From contig NZ_JACBZH010000001.1 in NCBI RefSeq assembly GCF_013407855.1, positions 5,270,001 to 5,334,000 on the forward strand: DNA of 64,000 bases, written 5' to 3'. The translations under genes and the position numbers were made by a program. The notes under the pieces were generated by a model. The model made no database searches. It saw only the letters and a list, made by a program, of their open reading frames with translations, and was not told the DNA's origin. How positions within the stretch are numbered: position 1 is the first letter of the stretch; the number at the start of each line of letters is the position of its first letter. This document shows, piece after piece, positions 50,852-60,403 of this stretch. Source of the stretch: Actinopolymorpha rutila (lineage in GTDB: Bacteria; Actinomycetota; Actinomycetes; Propionibacteriales; Actinopolymorphaceae).

Positions 50852-53614
50852 GTGACGCAGACGCTCCTTCGGGGACGCTCGGCCGAGGTGGAGACGACGC
50901 TGCGCGTGCTCGAGGAGACGGCCACGACGGGCCGCTCCACGGTGCTCGTCGTCAGCGGCGAGGCCGGCCTCGGCAAGACCGCCTTGCTGGAAAGCGTGCG
51001 CGCACAGGCCGAACGCGACGGCTTCACCGCCTGTGTGGGAAAGGCCGAGGAGCTCGACCGGATCTCACCGATGGCCCCGCTGCTGCTGGCGCTGCGAGGC
51101 GGCCGCCCACCGCTGCTGTCCGAGGGTGACCTCGCCGCGGTGGGTCCGCTGCTGGACCAGCAACTGTGGTTGGTGGACCGGATCGCGGCACCGCTGGAGG
51201 AACGTTCCCAGCGCACGCCGATCCTCATCGCCGTCGACGACGTGCAGTGGGCAGACCGGCTGACGTTGTTCGCGTTACGGCTGCTGCCTCCCCGGCTGGC
51301 GGCGTCGCCCATCGTGTGGCTGCTCACCGCCCGGGACACGCCGGCGACGAGCACCGAGCTCTCCGAGGTGATGCCGCGCGACCTGCCCGTCCATCAGATC
51401 ACCCTGCGACCGTTGAGCCCGAACGCGATGAGGGAGCTCGCGGCGGACCGCCTCGGCACCGAACCGGGTCCGCGGCTGACGCGCCTGCTGGAGGGTACGG
51501 CCGGAAACCCTTTCCTGGTGACCGAGTTGCTCGACGGTGTGCTGAACGAGGAGATGGTCGAGGGCGGCGACGTCACCGAGTCCGGTCCCGGCGTACCCAC
51601 CAAACTGCGCACCGCGTTGCGGAGGCGACTTTCCGGACCGGACAAGGACGTGTGGAGCCTGCTCCAGGCAGGGTCGGTCCTGGGCGGCACGTTCTCCATC
51701 GACGACGCGGCCGCACTGCGGCGCGTACCCGTCTCCGATCTCCTGCCCAGCCTGCACGGCGCGCTCGCCGAAGGCATGCTGATCGACACCGGGGAACACG
51801 TGGCCTTCCGGCACGACCTGATCCGGGAAGCCGCCTACGAGGACCTGACACCGACCGCACGGCGGGTGCTGCACCGCGCGGCGGCCGAGCACCTGCTCGC
51901 CACCGGCCGTACCGCCGTGGACGCCGCGCACCACCTGATGGCGGGTGCGCCGGCCGGGGACCGGGACGCGGCGGACGTCCTGCGCCGTGCCGCCGCCGAG
52001 GTCGCGCCGCAGTCGCCGGCCACGGCGGTCAGCCTGATCACCCATGCCTACAACCTGTTGCCCCGCCGCGATCCCCTCCGGCTGGAGGTGGGGCAGGAGG
52101 TGGTTGACACCTTCGTACGCGCGCGACGGGTCCAGGACGCCATCTTCACCGCGGACGAACTGTTGCGTACTTCCCCCGACGCCGAGACCGCCGCACGCAT
52201 CCATTCCCGGCTCGCCCGTCCGCTGTGGGATCTCGGCCTGGACGAGCGCCTGCTCGCTCGGGTCACCGAGGCGCTGGAACTCGACGGGATCTCGCCGCAG
52301 GTGCGGGCCCTGCTGCTGGCGCAGCGGGCGCTGGCGATGTCCCGGTCCGACGACCCCGACGCGGCGGTGAACGCCGGCCACGCGGCACTCGCCGACGCCG
52401 ACGAGGTGAGAGACACCGACGCCCGTACGACCGCCCTGCGCGCGCTCGGGCACGCCGCGGCCACCGACGGCCGGTACGGCGACGCGCTGGACTTCCTCCA
52501 GCAGGTACGCGCGGTCCACGGCGGACCCGCCCAGGCGGCCGAGTTGCTCGCGCTGGCCCTGCTCGACCGCTACGACGAGGCGCGGGACGGACTCACCCGG
52601 TCACGCCAGGAGGCCGAGGAACACGGCGCGACGTGGGAGGTGCCGGCGTTCGGCTGGTGGGAGGCCGCGATCGACCTGGCCGCCGGGCGAATGGAGGACG
52701 CGGAGGCCGGCGCGCGCACGATCGTACGGCTGGCAGAAGATCTGCAGGAGTACGGCTACCGAGTCCAGGCGTACGCCCTGCTGGCCCGGATCGCGTTGCT
52801 GCGCGGCGATCTGCGGCAGGCCGGGGAGTACATGACGCAGGCCACGCGGTGGACCAGGTCGGAGGTCCGGCTGGCCTCCGCCCAGGCGACGCTGGCGCAC
52901 GCGTTGTGGCTGGACGCCGGTGGAGACGCGGAGGGTGCGGCCCGGCTACTCGGCGCGGCGGCGGACTCACCGGCCGCGCTGGCCCGGCACACCGGCGCCG
53001 GTTACGCCGACCTTCCGGCCGTCGTCCGGATCGCCCTGCGTGGCAAGGACACCGAGCTCGCCCGGCGGGCGGCCCTGCTTGCCCAGCAGTACGCCGACCG
53101 CAATCCGGGCGTCGCCACCGCCGCCGGTGTCGCCCTGCACTCCAGGGCGTTGCTCGACGACGACGTGAACCTGCTCGGAGAGGCCGTTACCGTCCTGCGG
53201 GAAAGTCCCCGTCTCCTCAGCCGTGCCTCGGCAGCGGAGGACCACGGCCGCGCGCTCGTCGCGCACGGCCGTCGCGAGCCGGGGGTGGCAGAACTGGACC
53301 GGGCATGGGACGCCTACGTCGCCCTCGGCGCGACCGGCGAGGCGCGCCGGGTTCAGCGCCGGCTCCAGTCGACCGGAGCGCGACGTCGCCGCTGGATGGC
53401 GACAACCCGCCGTCCCAGCACAGGGTGGGACGCGCTCACCGACACCGAGCGCAGGGTCGCTTCCCTGGTGGCCGAAGGCCGTACGAACCGTGACGTCGCG
53501 CAGACCCTGTGTCTGTCGCCGAACACCATCGGCACCCACCTGCGGTCGATCTTCGGCAAGCTCGGCGTCAACTCACGGGTCCAGCTGACCCGGGAGGTCC
53601 TCAGCCGGCGGTGA
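50852..53614 (+). CDS. LuxR-family ATP-binding regulator (LAL-type)
   Basis: A 920-residue regulator of the large ATP-binding LuxR (LAL/MalT-like) class. N-terminal AAA/NTPase: Walker A VSGEAGLGKTALLE (about residues 35-47), Walker B ILIAVDDVQWADRL, and sensor-like VWLLTARDTPA. The middle (~400-840) is a helical, TPR-like stretch of Ala/Leu-rich repeats. The C-terminal HTH is LTDTERRVASLVAEGRTNRDVAQTLCLSPNTIGTHLRSIFGKLGV. GTG 50852 is preceded by GAAGGAG. Its target is not obvious; it stands next to the Opp-type operon and may respond to its cargo (inference). Confidence 0.9.
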   Translation: MTQTLLRGRSAEVETTLRVLEETATTGRSTVLVVSGEAGLGKTALLESVRAQAERDGFTACVGKAEELDRISPMAPLLLALRGGRPPLLSEGDLAAVGPLLDQQLWLVDRIAAPLEERSQRTPILIAVDDVQWADRLTLFALRLLPPRLAASPIVWLLTARDTPATSTELSEVMPRDLPVHQITLRPLSPNAMRELAADRLGTEPGPRLTRLLEGTAGNPFLVTELLDGVLNEEMVEGGDVTESGPGVPTKLRTALRRRLSGPDKDVWSLLQAGSVLGGTFSIDDAAALRRVPVSDLLPSLHGALAEGMLIDTGEHVAFRHDLIREAAYEDLTPTARRVLHRAAAEHLLATGRTAVDAAHHLMAGAPAGDRDAADVLRRAAAEVAPQSPATAVSLITHAYNLLPRRDPLRLEVGQEVVDTFVRARRVQDAIFTADELLRTSPDAETAARIHSRLARPLWDLGLDERLLARVTEALELDGISPQVRALLLAQRALAMSRSDDPDAAVNAGHAALADADEVRDTDARTTALRALGHAAATDGRYGDALDFLQQVRAVHGGPAQAAELLALALLDRYDEARDGLTRSRQEAEEHGATWEVPAFGWWEAAIDLAAGRMEDAEAGARTIVRLAEDLQEYGYRVQAYALLARIALLRGDLRQAGEYMTQATRWTRSEVRLASAQATLAHALWLDAGGDAEGAARLLGAAADSPAALARHTGAGYADLPAVVRIALRGKDTELARRAALLAQQYADRNPGVATAAGVALHSRALLDDDVNLLGEAVTVLRESPRLLSRASAAEDHGRALVAHGRREPGVAELDRAWDAYVALGATGEARRVQRRLQSTGARRRRWMATTRRPSTGWDALTDTERRVASLVAEGRTNRDVAQTLCLSPNTIGTHLRSIFGKLGVNSRVQLTREVLSRR

Positions 53615-54019
53615 TGTCTCCCTGGTCAGGTGACGCACCCGGCTCGGACATTCCCCGACGAACGCGGCTGGTCCGCGCAGAAACACCTGCGCAACACCGT
53701 CTTGACATAGCGTACGGACGCGGACCATGCGACGGCCCCGAACCGGTTCGCCTCACCCGAACACGTGAGGTGGATGCACACCTCGCCGCCTTCCCGGCCG
53801 GTCCGCCCTCACTCATTTGGCTCGAACTCGTGATTCACCCGAGCACCGCCGCGCGCTTTCCTGGGATGCGAACGGAGAAAGCCCCCACCGCACCAGGGAC
53901 TTTCGACCCCAGTACGTAGTCCATCGCCAGCCAATGGCCCGGGCCCAACCGCGCACATCAGTGCACATGCGGACACACCGCCCGTGGTCGGCCGCTGCCC
54001 GACGACGAAAGCAACGCCG
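53615..54019 (+). other. Intergenic region without a supportable gene
   Basis: About 400 bases between the LuxR gene and the SemiSWEET-like gene. Short frames in it have no protein-like composition. A TTGACA at 53703-53708 lacks a good -10 at the proper distance. I see no RNA gene. Confidence 0.4.
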
Positions 54020-54685
54020 ATGATCGTTACCATCCTGAGCGCCGTGGCCACCTCGATCGGCCTGGCACAGGCATGTGCCCTGTTCGACCAGACCCGCAAG
54101 CTGCGTCGCGCGGGCAGCGCGGACGAGGTCTCCGTCGCCTTCCTCACCGCCTCGCTCGTGGGCAACGTGGTCTGGTTCGCGTACGGCGCGTTCCAGGTGG
54201 ACGCCGCGCTGCTGGCGGTCAACAGCGCGGGACTGCTCGGGGGTGCCGCCACGCTCACCACGGCCCTGCGGCTGCGCCGCCGTCGTCCGGCCGTCGCCGC
54301 AGCCAAGGCGCCCGCCCTCGGGTCGCGGTCCGTGCACGAGACCAAGCAGCCGGTCGGCTCCACGGTCGTACGCCGGAACGTCCCCAAGCCCCGCCGTACG
54401 CAGGAGGTAGCCGTGCACCAGCGGCAGAACTGCCGGATGGCGCCCGCGCGGATCCCCGCGGCGTCGGCGCGCACCGCCTCGGCGCGCGCCGCCTCGGAAC
54501 GATCCCACTCGGCGCGATCCCACTCGGTGCGTCCCGAGCCGACACCCGCGCAGCCGGCCCGCACCGCTGCCGTCCCGGCGACACCGATCCCGGCCGAGGC
54601 GCAGGCCCCCGTCCTGGCCACACCGCACACGCACCGCTGGATGCGGCACATGTGCACCCCGGTCGCCGCGGCGGTCCCGGCCTGA
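54020..54685 (+). CDS. SemiSWEET/PQ-loop-like membrane protein with a long low-complexity tail
   Basis: A 221-residue protein. Residues 1-90 hold three hydrophobic helices with the SemiSWEET/PQ-loop pattern: IGLAQACALFDQTRKLRR, then SADEVSVAFLTASLVGNVVWFAYGAFQ and VNSAGLLGGAATL; the Pro-Gln pair itself is changed (LAQA). Family members dimerise into sugar or small-solute carriers. Residues ~95-221 form an Ala/Arg/Ser/Pro-rich tail with SAR and HSxR repeats and a His-Met-rich end (THRWMRHMC). Third-position GC remains high in the tail, so it is coding. ATG 54020 is set by the first helix. A strong hairpin follows. Confidence 0.6.
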   Translation: MIVTILSAVATSIGLAQACALFDQTRKLRRAGSADEVSVAFLTASLVGNVVWFAYGAFQVDAALLAVNSAGLLGGAATLTTALRLRRRRPAVAAAKAPALGSRSVHETKQPVGSTVVRRNVPKPRRTQEVAVHQRQNCRMAPARIPAASARTASARAASERSHSARSHSVRPEPTPAQPARTAAVPATPIPAEAQAPVLATPHTHRWMRHMCTPVAAAVPA

Positions 54686-54692
54686 CTCGCGA

Positions 54693-54730
54693 GCTGCCTG
54701 GTCCGTGAAAAGCCCCACGGACCAGGCAGC
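54693..54730. terminator. Perfect 14-bp terminator hairpin between convergent genes
   Basis: GCTGCCTGGTCCGT (54693-54706) and ACGGACCAGGCAGC (54717-54730) enclose a 10-base loop. It lies between the ends of the SemiSWEET-like gene and the VOC gene and can serve both strands. Confidence 0.8.
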
Positions 54731-54758
54731 CGACCGGGCAGCCGACCAGGCAGTCCAG

Positions 54759-55166
54759 CTACAAGCAGAGGCAGAACGGATGGCCGTCCGGATCGAGTAG
54801 CACCCGGTGGGTCTGCGACGGCTGGAAGTCCGCGAGGGTGGCTCCGCACTCGACTGCCCAGGCAACCGCGCTGTCGAGGTCGTCCACGCCCACGTCCAGG
54901 TGCTGGGTGGCGACCTGTCCGCCGTCGACGCTCGGCCAGGCGGGCGGCCGGTAGTGCGGGTCGTACTCGAAGTTCAGTGCCGGCTCGGCCACTCCGTCGG
55001 GAGCACACACCAGCGCGTACCCTCCGTCCGGCGGTTCTCCCGGCTTCGGTACCTCTTCCCGGACGTAGGGCCACCCCAGCAGTGCGGAGTAGAACCGTGC
55101 CAGTGCCCGCGGCCGGGCCGTCGCGACCGTGACTGCACCCACCTGCATCCGCGCCGGCCTGCCCAT
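54759..55166 (-). CDS. VOC (glyoxalase/bleomycin-resistance)-fold protein
   Basis: A 135-residue vicinal-oxygen-chelate protein with two beta-alpha-beta-beta-beta modules: GAVTVATARPRALARFYSAL at the start, and QHLDVGVDDLDSAVAWAVECGATLAD in the second half, ending in VLLDPDGHPFCLC. The metal-ligand positions include His in TQHLDV and the acidic end residue region; in this subgroup many members bind a ligand without catalysis. ATG 55166 follows a GAGGAGG. Single gene, role unknown. Confidence 0.8.
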   Translation of the reverse strand: MGRPARMQVGAVTVATARPRALARFYSALLGWPYVREEVPKPGEPPDGGYALVCAPDGVAEPALNFEYDPHYRPPAWPSVDGGQVATQHLDVGVDDLDSAVAWAVECGATLADFQPSQTHRVLLDPDGHPFCLCL

Positions 55167-55302
55167 CGGACCTCCTCGACGTGCTCGGAAAGCCCGACCC
55201 TCCCGCACGCGCCTGCGTGGCCGCAAGAGTCAGCCCTACCGGCGGGTGGTGCAGGTCCTCCGACCGGCCCGGCAACAGTCCAGCGGCTGGGATACTCGCC
55301 AG

Positions 55303-56052
55303 ATGCCAGACCTGGTGACAACCACCCTCGCGGACCGCCCCGAGCTCGAGGCAGTGATGTGGGCCATGCCTGACAGGTGGCCGGAGTTCATGGGCCACGA
55401 CGAGATCGCTGCCGCGTTGTTCTCGCAGGTGTCGTCCACGTTCCCGCACCTGTGCATGGTCGCCACCGAGGGCGACGAAGTGGTGGCACGGGCGTTCGCG
55501 GCGCCGTTCATCCTTCACACCGACCGCCGCGGAACGCTGCCGGACGGCGGCTGGGACCGCGTACTGACCTGGGCCTTTCGCGATCATCGGAACAACACGA
55601 AGCCTGACACCGTGACCGCGCTGGAGATTGCCGTACGCCCGGACCGCCTGGGTGCCGGGATGTCCCACAGCATGCTCGGCGCGTTACGGGCAGCGGCCGC
55701 TGCCGCCGGCTTCGGCGAACTCGTGGCCCCGGTACGCCCGAACGGCAAGCACGCCGAGCCGCACACGCCGATGACCGACTACGTCGCCCGCACTCGCGAC
55801 GACGGCCTGCCTGTCGACGCGTGGCTGCGCACGCACGTACGAGCGGGAGCCACCGTCGACTCGGTGGCGCCCAGGTCGATGGTGATCGCCGGCTCGCTCG
55901 CCGAGTGGAGGGCGTGGACCGGGCTGCCGTTCGACGAGACAGGCGAGGTGACTGTGCCCGAGGCGCTGGTCCCGGTGCGGTGCCAGGTCGAGCACGACTA
56001 CGCCGTGTACGTCGAACCGAACGTGTGGGTCCGGCACCGGCTCTCGGCCTGA
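55303..56052 (+). CDS. GNAT-like N-acetyltransferase family protein
   Basis: A 249-residue soluble protein with a GNAT-like layout: LCMVATEGDEVVARAFAAPF (beta strands 2-4) and ALEIAVRPDRLGAGMSHSMLGALRAAAAAAGF, where RPDRLGAG occupies the place of the acetyl-CoA-binding Q/R-x-x-G-x-G/A motif, followed by the RPNGKH strand 5. The C-terminal ~90 residues are an extra domain (AEWRAWTGLPFDETGEV) present in a group of actinobacterial proteins. The acceptor is unknown. ATG 55303 is the first good start. Confidence 0.65.
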   Translation: MPDLVTTTLADRPELEAVMWAMPDRWPEFMGHDEIAAALFSQVSSTFPHLCMVATEGDEVVARAFAAPFILHTDRRGTLPDGGWDRVLTWAFRDHRNNTKPDTVTALEIAVRPDRLGAGMSHSMLGALRAAAAAAGFGELVAPVRPNGKHAEPHTPMTDYVARTRDDGLPVDAWLRTHVRAGATVDSVAPRSMVIAGSLAEWRAWTGLPFDETGEVTVPEALVPVRCQVEHDYAVYVEPNVWVRHRLSA

Positions 56053-56688
56053 CCGTCACACCTCCGGTTGACAGGGTGCATTCGCCCGCTCACGCTGACT
56101 GCAGGTTGGCAGCGCCAGTGACGCCTCTGCGGCCAAGGCCACGGTAGGAGAAGGCGGGCTTCGAGGCGCACCTCCTCCCAGCATCAGCCCGACGAGGCGG
56201 GGGCCAACGTCATGGGGGCGGAGAACGAGGAGGTCTCATCGCCGGAGTTTCCGTGCGAGAGGCCCAGCAGCGTTTCGATGGACCGGCTACAGGCATGCAT
56301 CGCGAGCGGCACACCACTCGTGCTCGGCGATCACCTGTCCGCGTGGACACCGCTCGACGGAAGTCCGCCGCCGCCGGAACTCCTCATCCGTCCGATCACC
56401 TCCGGCAGATCCTGCTCGATCAGGGTCTGAGCTCGCGAGCCGATCCACGCGGGCTCACGATCTGCGGCGCGATCATCCTCGGGGAAGTCGATTCGTCCTT
56501 CTGAGGTTGGCCGCCTGGGTGTTCACCGCCATGTTGATCGCCGGCATCACCGGGCTGTTGCACAAGCAGACTTAGTGGTTGCGCCGGGCACGCCCCGGCT
56601 CGTGGGGCACCGAACGTCCGCAAGTGGAACGGCCCGACCCGGACCCGGTCGTTGACCCGACCACGCGCCGACCATAGCTTCCGGAACC
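56053..56688. other. Intergenic region; possible very small membrane ORF near its end
   Basis: About 640 bases with no clear gene. On the + strand a frame ending at TAG 56573-56575 carries a hydrophobic helix FVLLRLAAWVFTAMLIAGI followed by TGLLHKQT, which looks like a single-span small membrane protein, but a start codon and ribosome-binding site are not convincing. Other short frames (56212-56430, 56253-56504) do not resemble known proteins. Confidence 0.3.
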
Positions 56689-58074
56689 GTGACCAACCGA
56701 AGGTTCTCCCGAAGGTCAGTGCTCCGTGGTGCCGCAGCAGTCGCCGCCGGCGCGGCTGCTTCGACGGTGGCTTCACCGGCAGGCGCGTCCACCCGGCCCT
56801 CCGTCGTCGAAGCGGTGCCGGTCGCCGACTTCCTCCACTCGATCTGTGCCTGCGCGCACATGGGACAGGGTGTCGACGACCCCGCCCGGGTGGCAGACGC
56901 GCTGGCCTACACCGGCATCCGCAACATTCGCGACAGCGACAACGTCTCCGCGGCCTTCGTGGACGAGCTGATCTCGGTGCACCAGCGGACCGGCGCGCGG
57001 TTCGTGATCGTACGCAGTGGTCCGGACGACGCCTGGCTGACCGCCCAGGTCGACGCGTCTCGCAGGCTCGCCCACGCAGGAGCGCTCCTCGCGTTGGAAG
57101 GGCCGAACGAACCGAACAACTGGGCCGTCACCTTCGACGGCGCCACATCGGTGTCGGACAAGGACTTCACGCCGGTCGCTCGCTGGCAACAGGAGCTCTA
57201 CCGGCGCGCAAAGGCGGACCCCGTTCTGCGGAACCACCCGGTCTTCCACTCCAGCGAGGCCGGAGGTTCGGAGCCCAACAACGTCGGCCTGCAGTTCCTC
57301 ACCATTCCCGATGGCGCGGGGACGCTCATGCCGGTCGGCACCCGGTACGCCGACTTTGCGAACGTACACAACTACATCTGCCGCAAGCCCCTCATCATCG
57401 ACGACATGGCGTGGGAGAACGCCTCGCCGGACTTCGAGGACTGGATCGACGGCATCTACGGCGAGTACGGCATGACCTGGCGGGAAGGCTTCCCCGGGTA
57501 CACCTCGGCGGCCGACAGGGCAGCGCTGCCGAAGGTGTCCACCGAGACGGGCTGGGCCACCCAGGGCACGAACAGCCTCACCGAGGAAGACCAGGGGCGG
57601 CTGCTACTCGCCCTCTACCTCTCGCAGTTCGCCCGCGGCTACCAGCACACGTTCGTCTACATGCTCCGCGACGACCCCGTACAGGGCTACTGGGGATTCG
57701 TCGACCCCGACTACCAGCCCAAGCGTTCAGGTGTCTATCTGCACAACCTCACCTCGGTCCTGGCGGACGCGGGAGGCTCGGCACCCGGTGGCGGCCTGGC
57801 CTACTCGATCAGCGACCGGGCGCCCACGACACACGACCTGCTGCTACGCAAGGCCAACGGCGACCTCTTCCTCGTGGTGTGGAGCGAGCAGGCCGGCGGC
57901 TCGGAATCGGTCACCGTCCGTCTCGCCGGTCCGCCGCGAGTAGTGGACATCTACGACCCGACGACTGGTACGACACCGATCCAGACCCTCTCCACGACGA
58001 AGACGGTGCCGGTGACACTCACCAACTACGACGTACGAATCCTCAGGTTGCAAGGCGCCACCGACAGGCGGTAG
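56689..58074 (+). CDS. Tat-exported glycoside hydrolase-like protein (clan A TIM barrel)
   Basis: A 461-residue exported protein. The Tat signal reads SRRSVLRGAAAVAAGAA (residues 8-24). The TIM-barrel has EGPNEPNNWAV near residue 138, whose Asn-Glu fits the acid/base of clan GH-A, and KVSTETGWATQG near residue 285 with the second Glu as nucleophile; both are intact. HNYICRKP and YMLRDDPVQGYWGF lie on the barrel ends. A short C-terminal beta domain (VRLAGPPRVVDIYDP) follows. I cannot name the GH family with confidence (GH5/GH39-like are options). GTG 56689 is used. It starts the secreted-hydrolase block. Confidence 0.65.
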   Translation: MTNRRFSRRSVLRGAAAVAAGAAASTVASPAGASTRPSVVEAVPVADFLHSICACAHMGQGVDDPARVADALAYTGIRNIRDSDNVSAAFVDELISVHQRTGARFVIVRSGPDDAWLTAQVDASRRLAHAGALLALEGPNEPNNWAVTFDGATSVSDKDFTPVARWQQELYRRAKADPVLRNHPVFHSSEAGGSEPNNVGLQFLTIPDGAGTLMPVGTRYADFANVHNYICRKPLIIDDMAWENASPDFEDWIDGIYGEYGMTWREGFPGYTSAADRAALPKVSTETGWATQGTNSLTEEDQGRLLLALYLSQFARGYQHTFVYMLRDDPVQGYWGFVDPDYQPKRSGVYLHNLTSVLADAGGSAPGGGLAYSISDRAPTTHDLLLRKANGDLFLVVWSEQAGGSESVTVRLAGPPRVVDIYDPTTGTTPIQTLSTTKTVPVTLTNYDVRILRLQGATDRR

Positions 58075-58112
58075 CCGACCCGGCCGACGGTCACCTCGAA
58101 CGAAGACACAGA

Positions 58113-58152
58113 CGAAGGCGCGCCCGGTCGACACCGACCGGGCGCGCCTTCG
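58113..58152. terminator. Perfect 18-bp terminator hairpin (copy A of a duplicated element)
   Basis: Arms 58113-58130 and 58135-58152, inner part CGCGCCCGGTCG / CGACCGGGCGCG, form an 18-bp perfect stem with an ACAC loop, 38 bases after the glycosidase stop. It is almost identical to the hairpin at 60350-60389 behind the S8 protease gene. Confidence 0.8.
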
Positions 58153-58277
58153 ACCTGGGAACGATCTCACCTGCCGTGTGGGAGCGCTACCGCACGGATG
58201 ACCTCCTGCGTCGACTGGTTGCCGTCCGCGTCCTGTGCATGCACCCGGAACGACACGACCGAGCGTTCGGCGGCGAA
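58113..58277 (-). pseudogene. Vestigial 3' end of an S8 protease gene (duplicate of 60350-60526)
   Basis: 58113-58256 matches 60350-60493 over 144 bases without gaps and with only a few mismatches. On the minus strand it still encodes VSFRVHAQDADGNQSTQEV and RAVALPHGR followed by a stop, the C-terminus of the large subtilase with one Leu-to-Ser change. Beyond 58256 the similarity continues to about 58277 but with a ~12-base deletion, then stops. The body of the protease gene is absent; the GH76 gene ends just beyond, at 58299. Confidence 0.75.
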
Positions 58278-58298
58278 CAGCAACGGCACTCGATGCGC

Positions 58299-60200
58299 CT
58301 ACTTCGTCGTGGCGGCGGTGACGTGGTAGACGCGGCCGCCCCAGCCGTCCTCGGGGAAGGAGTCCGACACCCGTAGGTAGGTCGCCTTGTCCGGACCGAG
58401 GTACGCGGTCAGGTCGATCACCTGGTCGGCCTTGTTGGAGCCGTCGGTGACGCGCCGGGCCTCCTTCGAGACGGTTGTCCAGTGCTCACCATCGGAGCTG
58501 GCCTCGACGACGTACTCGTTGTCGATGGTGAGCGTGGCCCGGGCCGTCGCGGTGTCGGCCGAGAAGGGGAACCTGTAGACGAAGTAGTGGTTGCCGTCGG
58601 CGAAGCGGTTCTGGACGCCGTTGCTCTGCGAGCCGTCTGCATCCCACAGCCACGGCATCTCGGCGGCAGTGCCGGTGTCGAAGTCGATCTTGTGCGCGAC
58701 CGTCACCTCTGACCGTGTACTGAAGGACAGCCCCGAGTCGGCGGTGACCGTCGCGGACACGTCGTGGTGGCCGTCCTCGGCGGTCGCCGGGACCGTGACC
58801 TGTACCGGGAAGGTGCCACTGGCCGGGTGCGCACTGCCGCGCGGCCTCAGGACGACCGTCCCGGTGGTGGGCGAGACGGTCCAGCCATCCGGCGCCCTGA
58901 CCGTCACCTTGGCGGTCACCGGCTGAGAGGCCGGCCCGGTGACCGACACCCCGACGTTGACCGTGAGCTTCGTGGAGCCGTCGTCGGCCGGCATCACGAC
59001 GGGCTGAGCCGGTGAGGTGTTCGCAGTCAGCGACCGCTTCGGCGCCGGCACAGGTACGGCGGCGATCAGGGCGCTCAGTGCGCTGGCCTGCGTACGCCAG
59101 TCGAACACGTTGGGGTGATCGGTGCTGGTGCCACCGGCCCAGCGCGTGCCGAGTCGATCGGCGGCGTCGTGGTCCTGCGCCCAGATGGTCTCGGCCTGCC
59201 TGGTCACGAACGTCTTGTACTTGTCGGCATGGGTGGTGTCGGCCAGGTCCATGAGGTAGCGCAGGAAGATTCCCTTGAACTGCTTGGCGTTGTCGTCACA
59301 GGTCCGATCGAGGGTGTCGCAGGCCTCGGTCAGCACGCCGTCGGTGGTCAGCCCTCCGTCGATCGCCGCGTCGGCGAGCCGCCGCGCCGTACTCAGCAAC
59401 TTCGGGTCGCCGGTCGCCCGCCACAGTTCGAGTGCCCCACCGACGGCCAGTCCCTGGTTGTAGCTCCACACGGTCTGCCCGTTGCTCTGGCAGTCGTCGT
59501 TCACGCCGTCCTCGACCAGACCCGACGAATTGATCATGCCGCTGCCGGCGAACCAGTCCCACGCGGCCTGCGACCGGGCCAGCCACCGCTTGTCGCCGGG
59601 CATCCGGTTGTGCAGTTCGGCGGTCAGCCGGATGTACAGGCCGTTGGTCACCGCGTTCTTGTACGTCCTCTCCGCGTTCCACCAGACACCGCCGCCACAG
59701 GTGTTGTCCCAGTACCCGTTGGTGAACTCGGCGATCTTGGCCGCCATCCGGAGGTACTTGGCGTCGCCGGTGACGTCGTACGCCTGAATCCAGGTCAGGC
59801 CCCACCACTCGGAGTCGTCGATGGCGCGACTGGTGAAGTTGCCCCACAGTTCGTCGCCGGACAACTCACCGGCCGGGAACTTGCCCTGGTCCTTCTGGAA
59901 CGTGTTGTCCAACTGCGGCAGGTAGCGCCGGTCATCCGTCCGCTGCATGTAGTCGCCGATGGTCTGCAGGGCGACTGCCGAGTTCCACCAACTGGAAGGG
60001 AACCACGCCTTGTTCGGGTCGTAGGAAGACATCAGCACGTCGGCCGCCACGCGTGCACGGGCCACAGCGGTCGGCCCGTCGGCGGCTTCACTGCTGACGG
60101 CTTGGGCGTGTGCGGCAGCAGCGGGCGCCAGGCCGATGACCATGGCGACGAGTCCGACCAGGACGGCCCGGACACGACGACGCGTGGGTACTGCGGACAT
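58299..60200 (-). CDS. Secreted GH76 (alpha-1,6-mannanase-like) glycoside hydrolase
   Basis: A 633-residue secreted enzyme. Signal peptide 1-35 (RRRVRAVLVGLVAMVIGLAPAAAAHA). Residues ~45-380 are an (alpha/alpha)6 barrel of GH76: SWWNSAVALQTIGDYMQ, the paired Asp AIDDSEWWGLTWIQAYDVTGD, and GGGVWWNAERTYKNAVTNGLYIRL. Relatives cut alpha-1,6-mannan of fungal or mycobacterial walls. C-terminal residues ~400-500 resemble an NEW3/NPCBM-associated Ig-like domain (KLTVNVGVSVTGPASQPV), and the last ~100 a galactose-binding-like domain (DGEHWTTVSKEARRV). ATG 60200 has an AGG-containing site upstream; an in-frame start 13 codons earlier exists. A palindrome GAGACGTCTC lies upstream at 60244-60253. Confidence 0.8.
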   Translation of the reverse strand: MSAVPTRRRVRAVLVGLVAMVIGLAPAAAAHAQAVSSEAADGPTAVARARVAADVLMSSYDPNKAWFPSSWWNSAVALQTIGDYMQRTDDRRYLPQLDNTFQKDQGKFPAGELSGDELWGNFTSRAIDDSEWWGLTWIQAYDVTGDAKYLRMAAKIAEFTNGYWDNTCGGGVWWNAERTYKNAVTNGLYIRLTAELHNRMPGDKRWLARSQAAWDWFAGSGMINSSGLVEDGVNDDCQSNGQTVWSYNQGLAVGGALELWRATGDPKLLSTARRLADAAIDGGLTTDGVLTEACDTLDRTCDDNAKQFKGIFLRYLMDLADTTHADKYKTFVTRQAETIWAQDHDAADRLGTRWAGGTSTDHPNVFDWRTQASALSALIAAVPVPAPKRSLTANTSPAQPVVMPADDGSTKLTVNVGVSVTGPASQPVTAKVTVRAPDGWTVSPTTGTVVLRPRGSAHPASGTFPVQVTVPATAEDGHHDVSATVTADSGLSFSTRSEVTVAHKIDFDTGTAAEMPWLWDADGSQSNGVQNRFADGNHYFVYRFPFSADTATARATLTIDNEYVVEASSDGEHWTTVSKEARRVTDGSNKADQVIDLTAYLGPDKATYLRVSDSFPEDGWGGRVYHVTAATTK

Positions 60201-60349
60201 GACTCGACCTGCCCTCTTGAGGCTACGCACGGACGGCACACGGGAGACGTCTCAGCGCGCCACGCACGAGTGTGATGTCCGGTCAAACGGCTGTAAAGAT
60301 CATCCGGCAGAGTCGGACACGACCTGAGCAGGCCGGTACCGGACGAAGA

Positions 60350-60389
60350 CGCAGGCGCGCCCGGTCGACACCGACCGGACGCGCCTGCG
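60350..60389 (-). terminator. 18-bp terminator hairpin of the S8 protease gene (copy B)
   Basis: Arms 60350-60367 and 60372-60389 pair across an ACAC loop with one mismatch that becomes a U-G pair in the minus-strand transcript. It lies 14 bases after the protease stop codon. Confidence 0.75.
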
Positions 60390-60403
60390 ACCTGGGAACG
60401 ATC

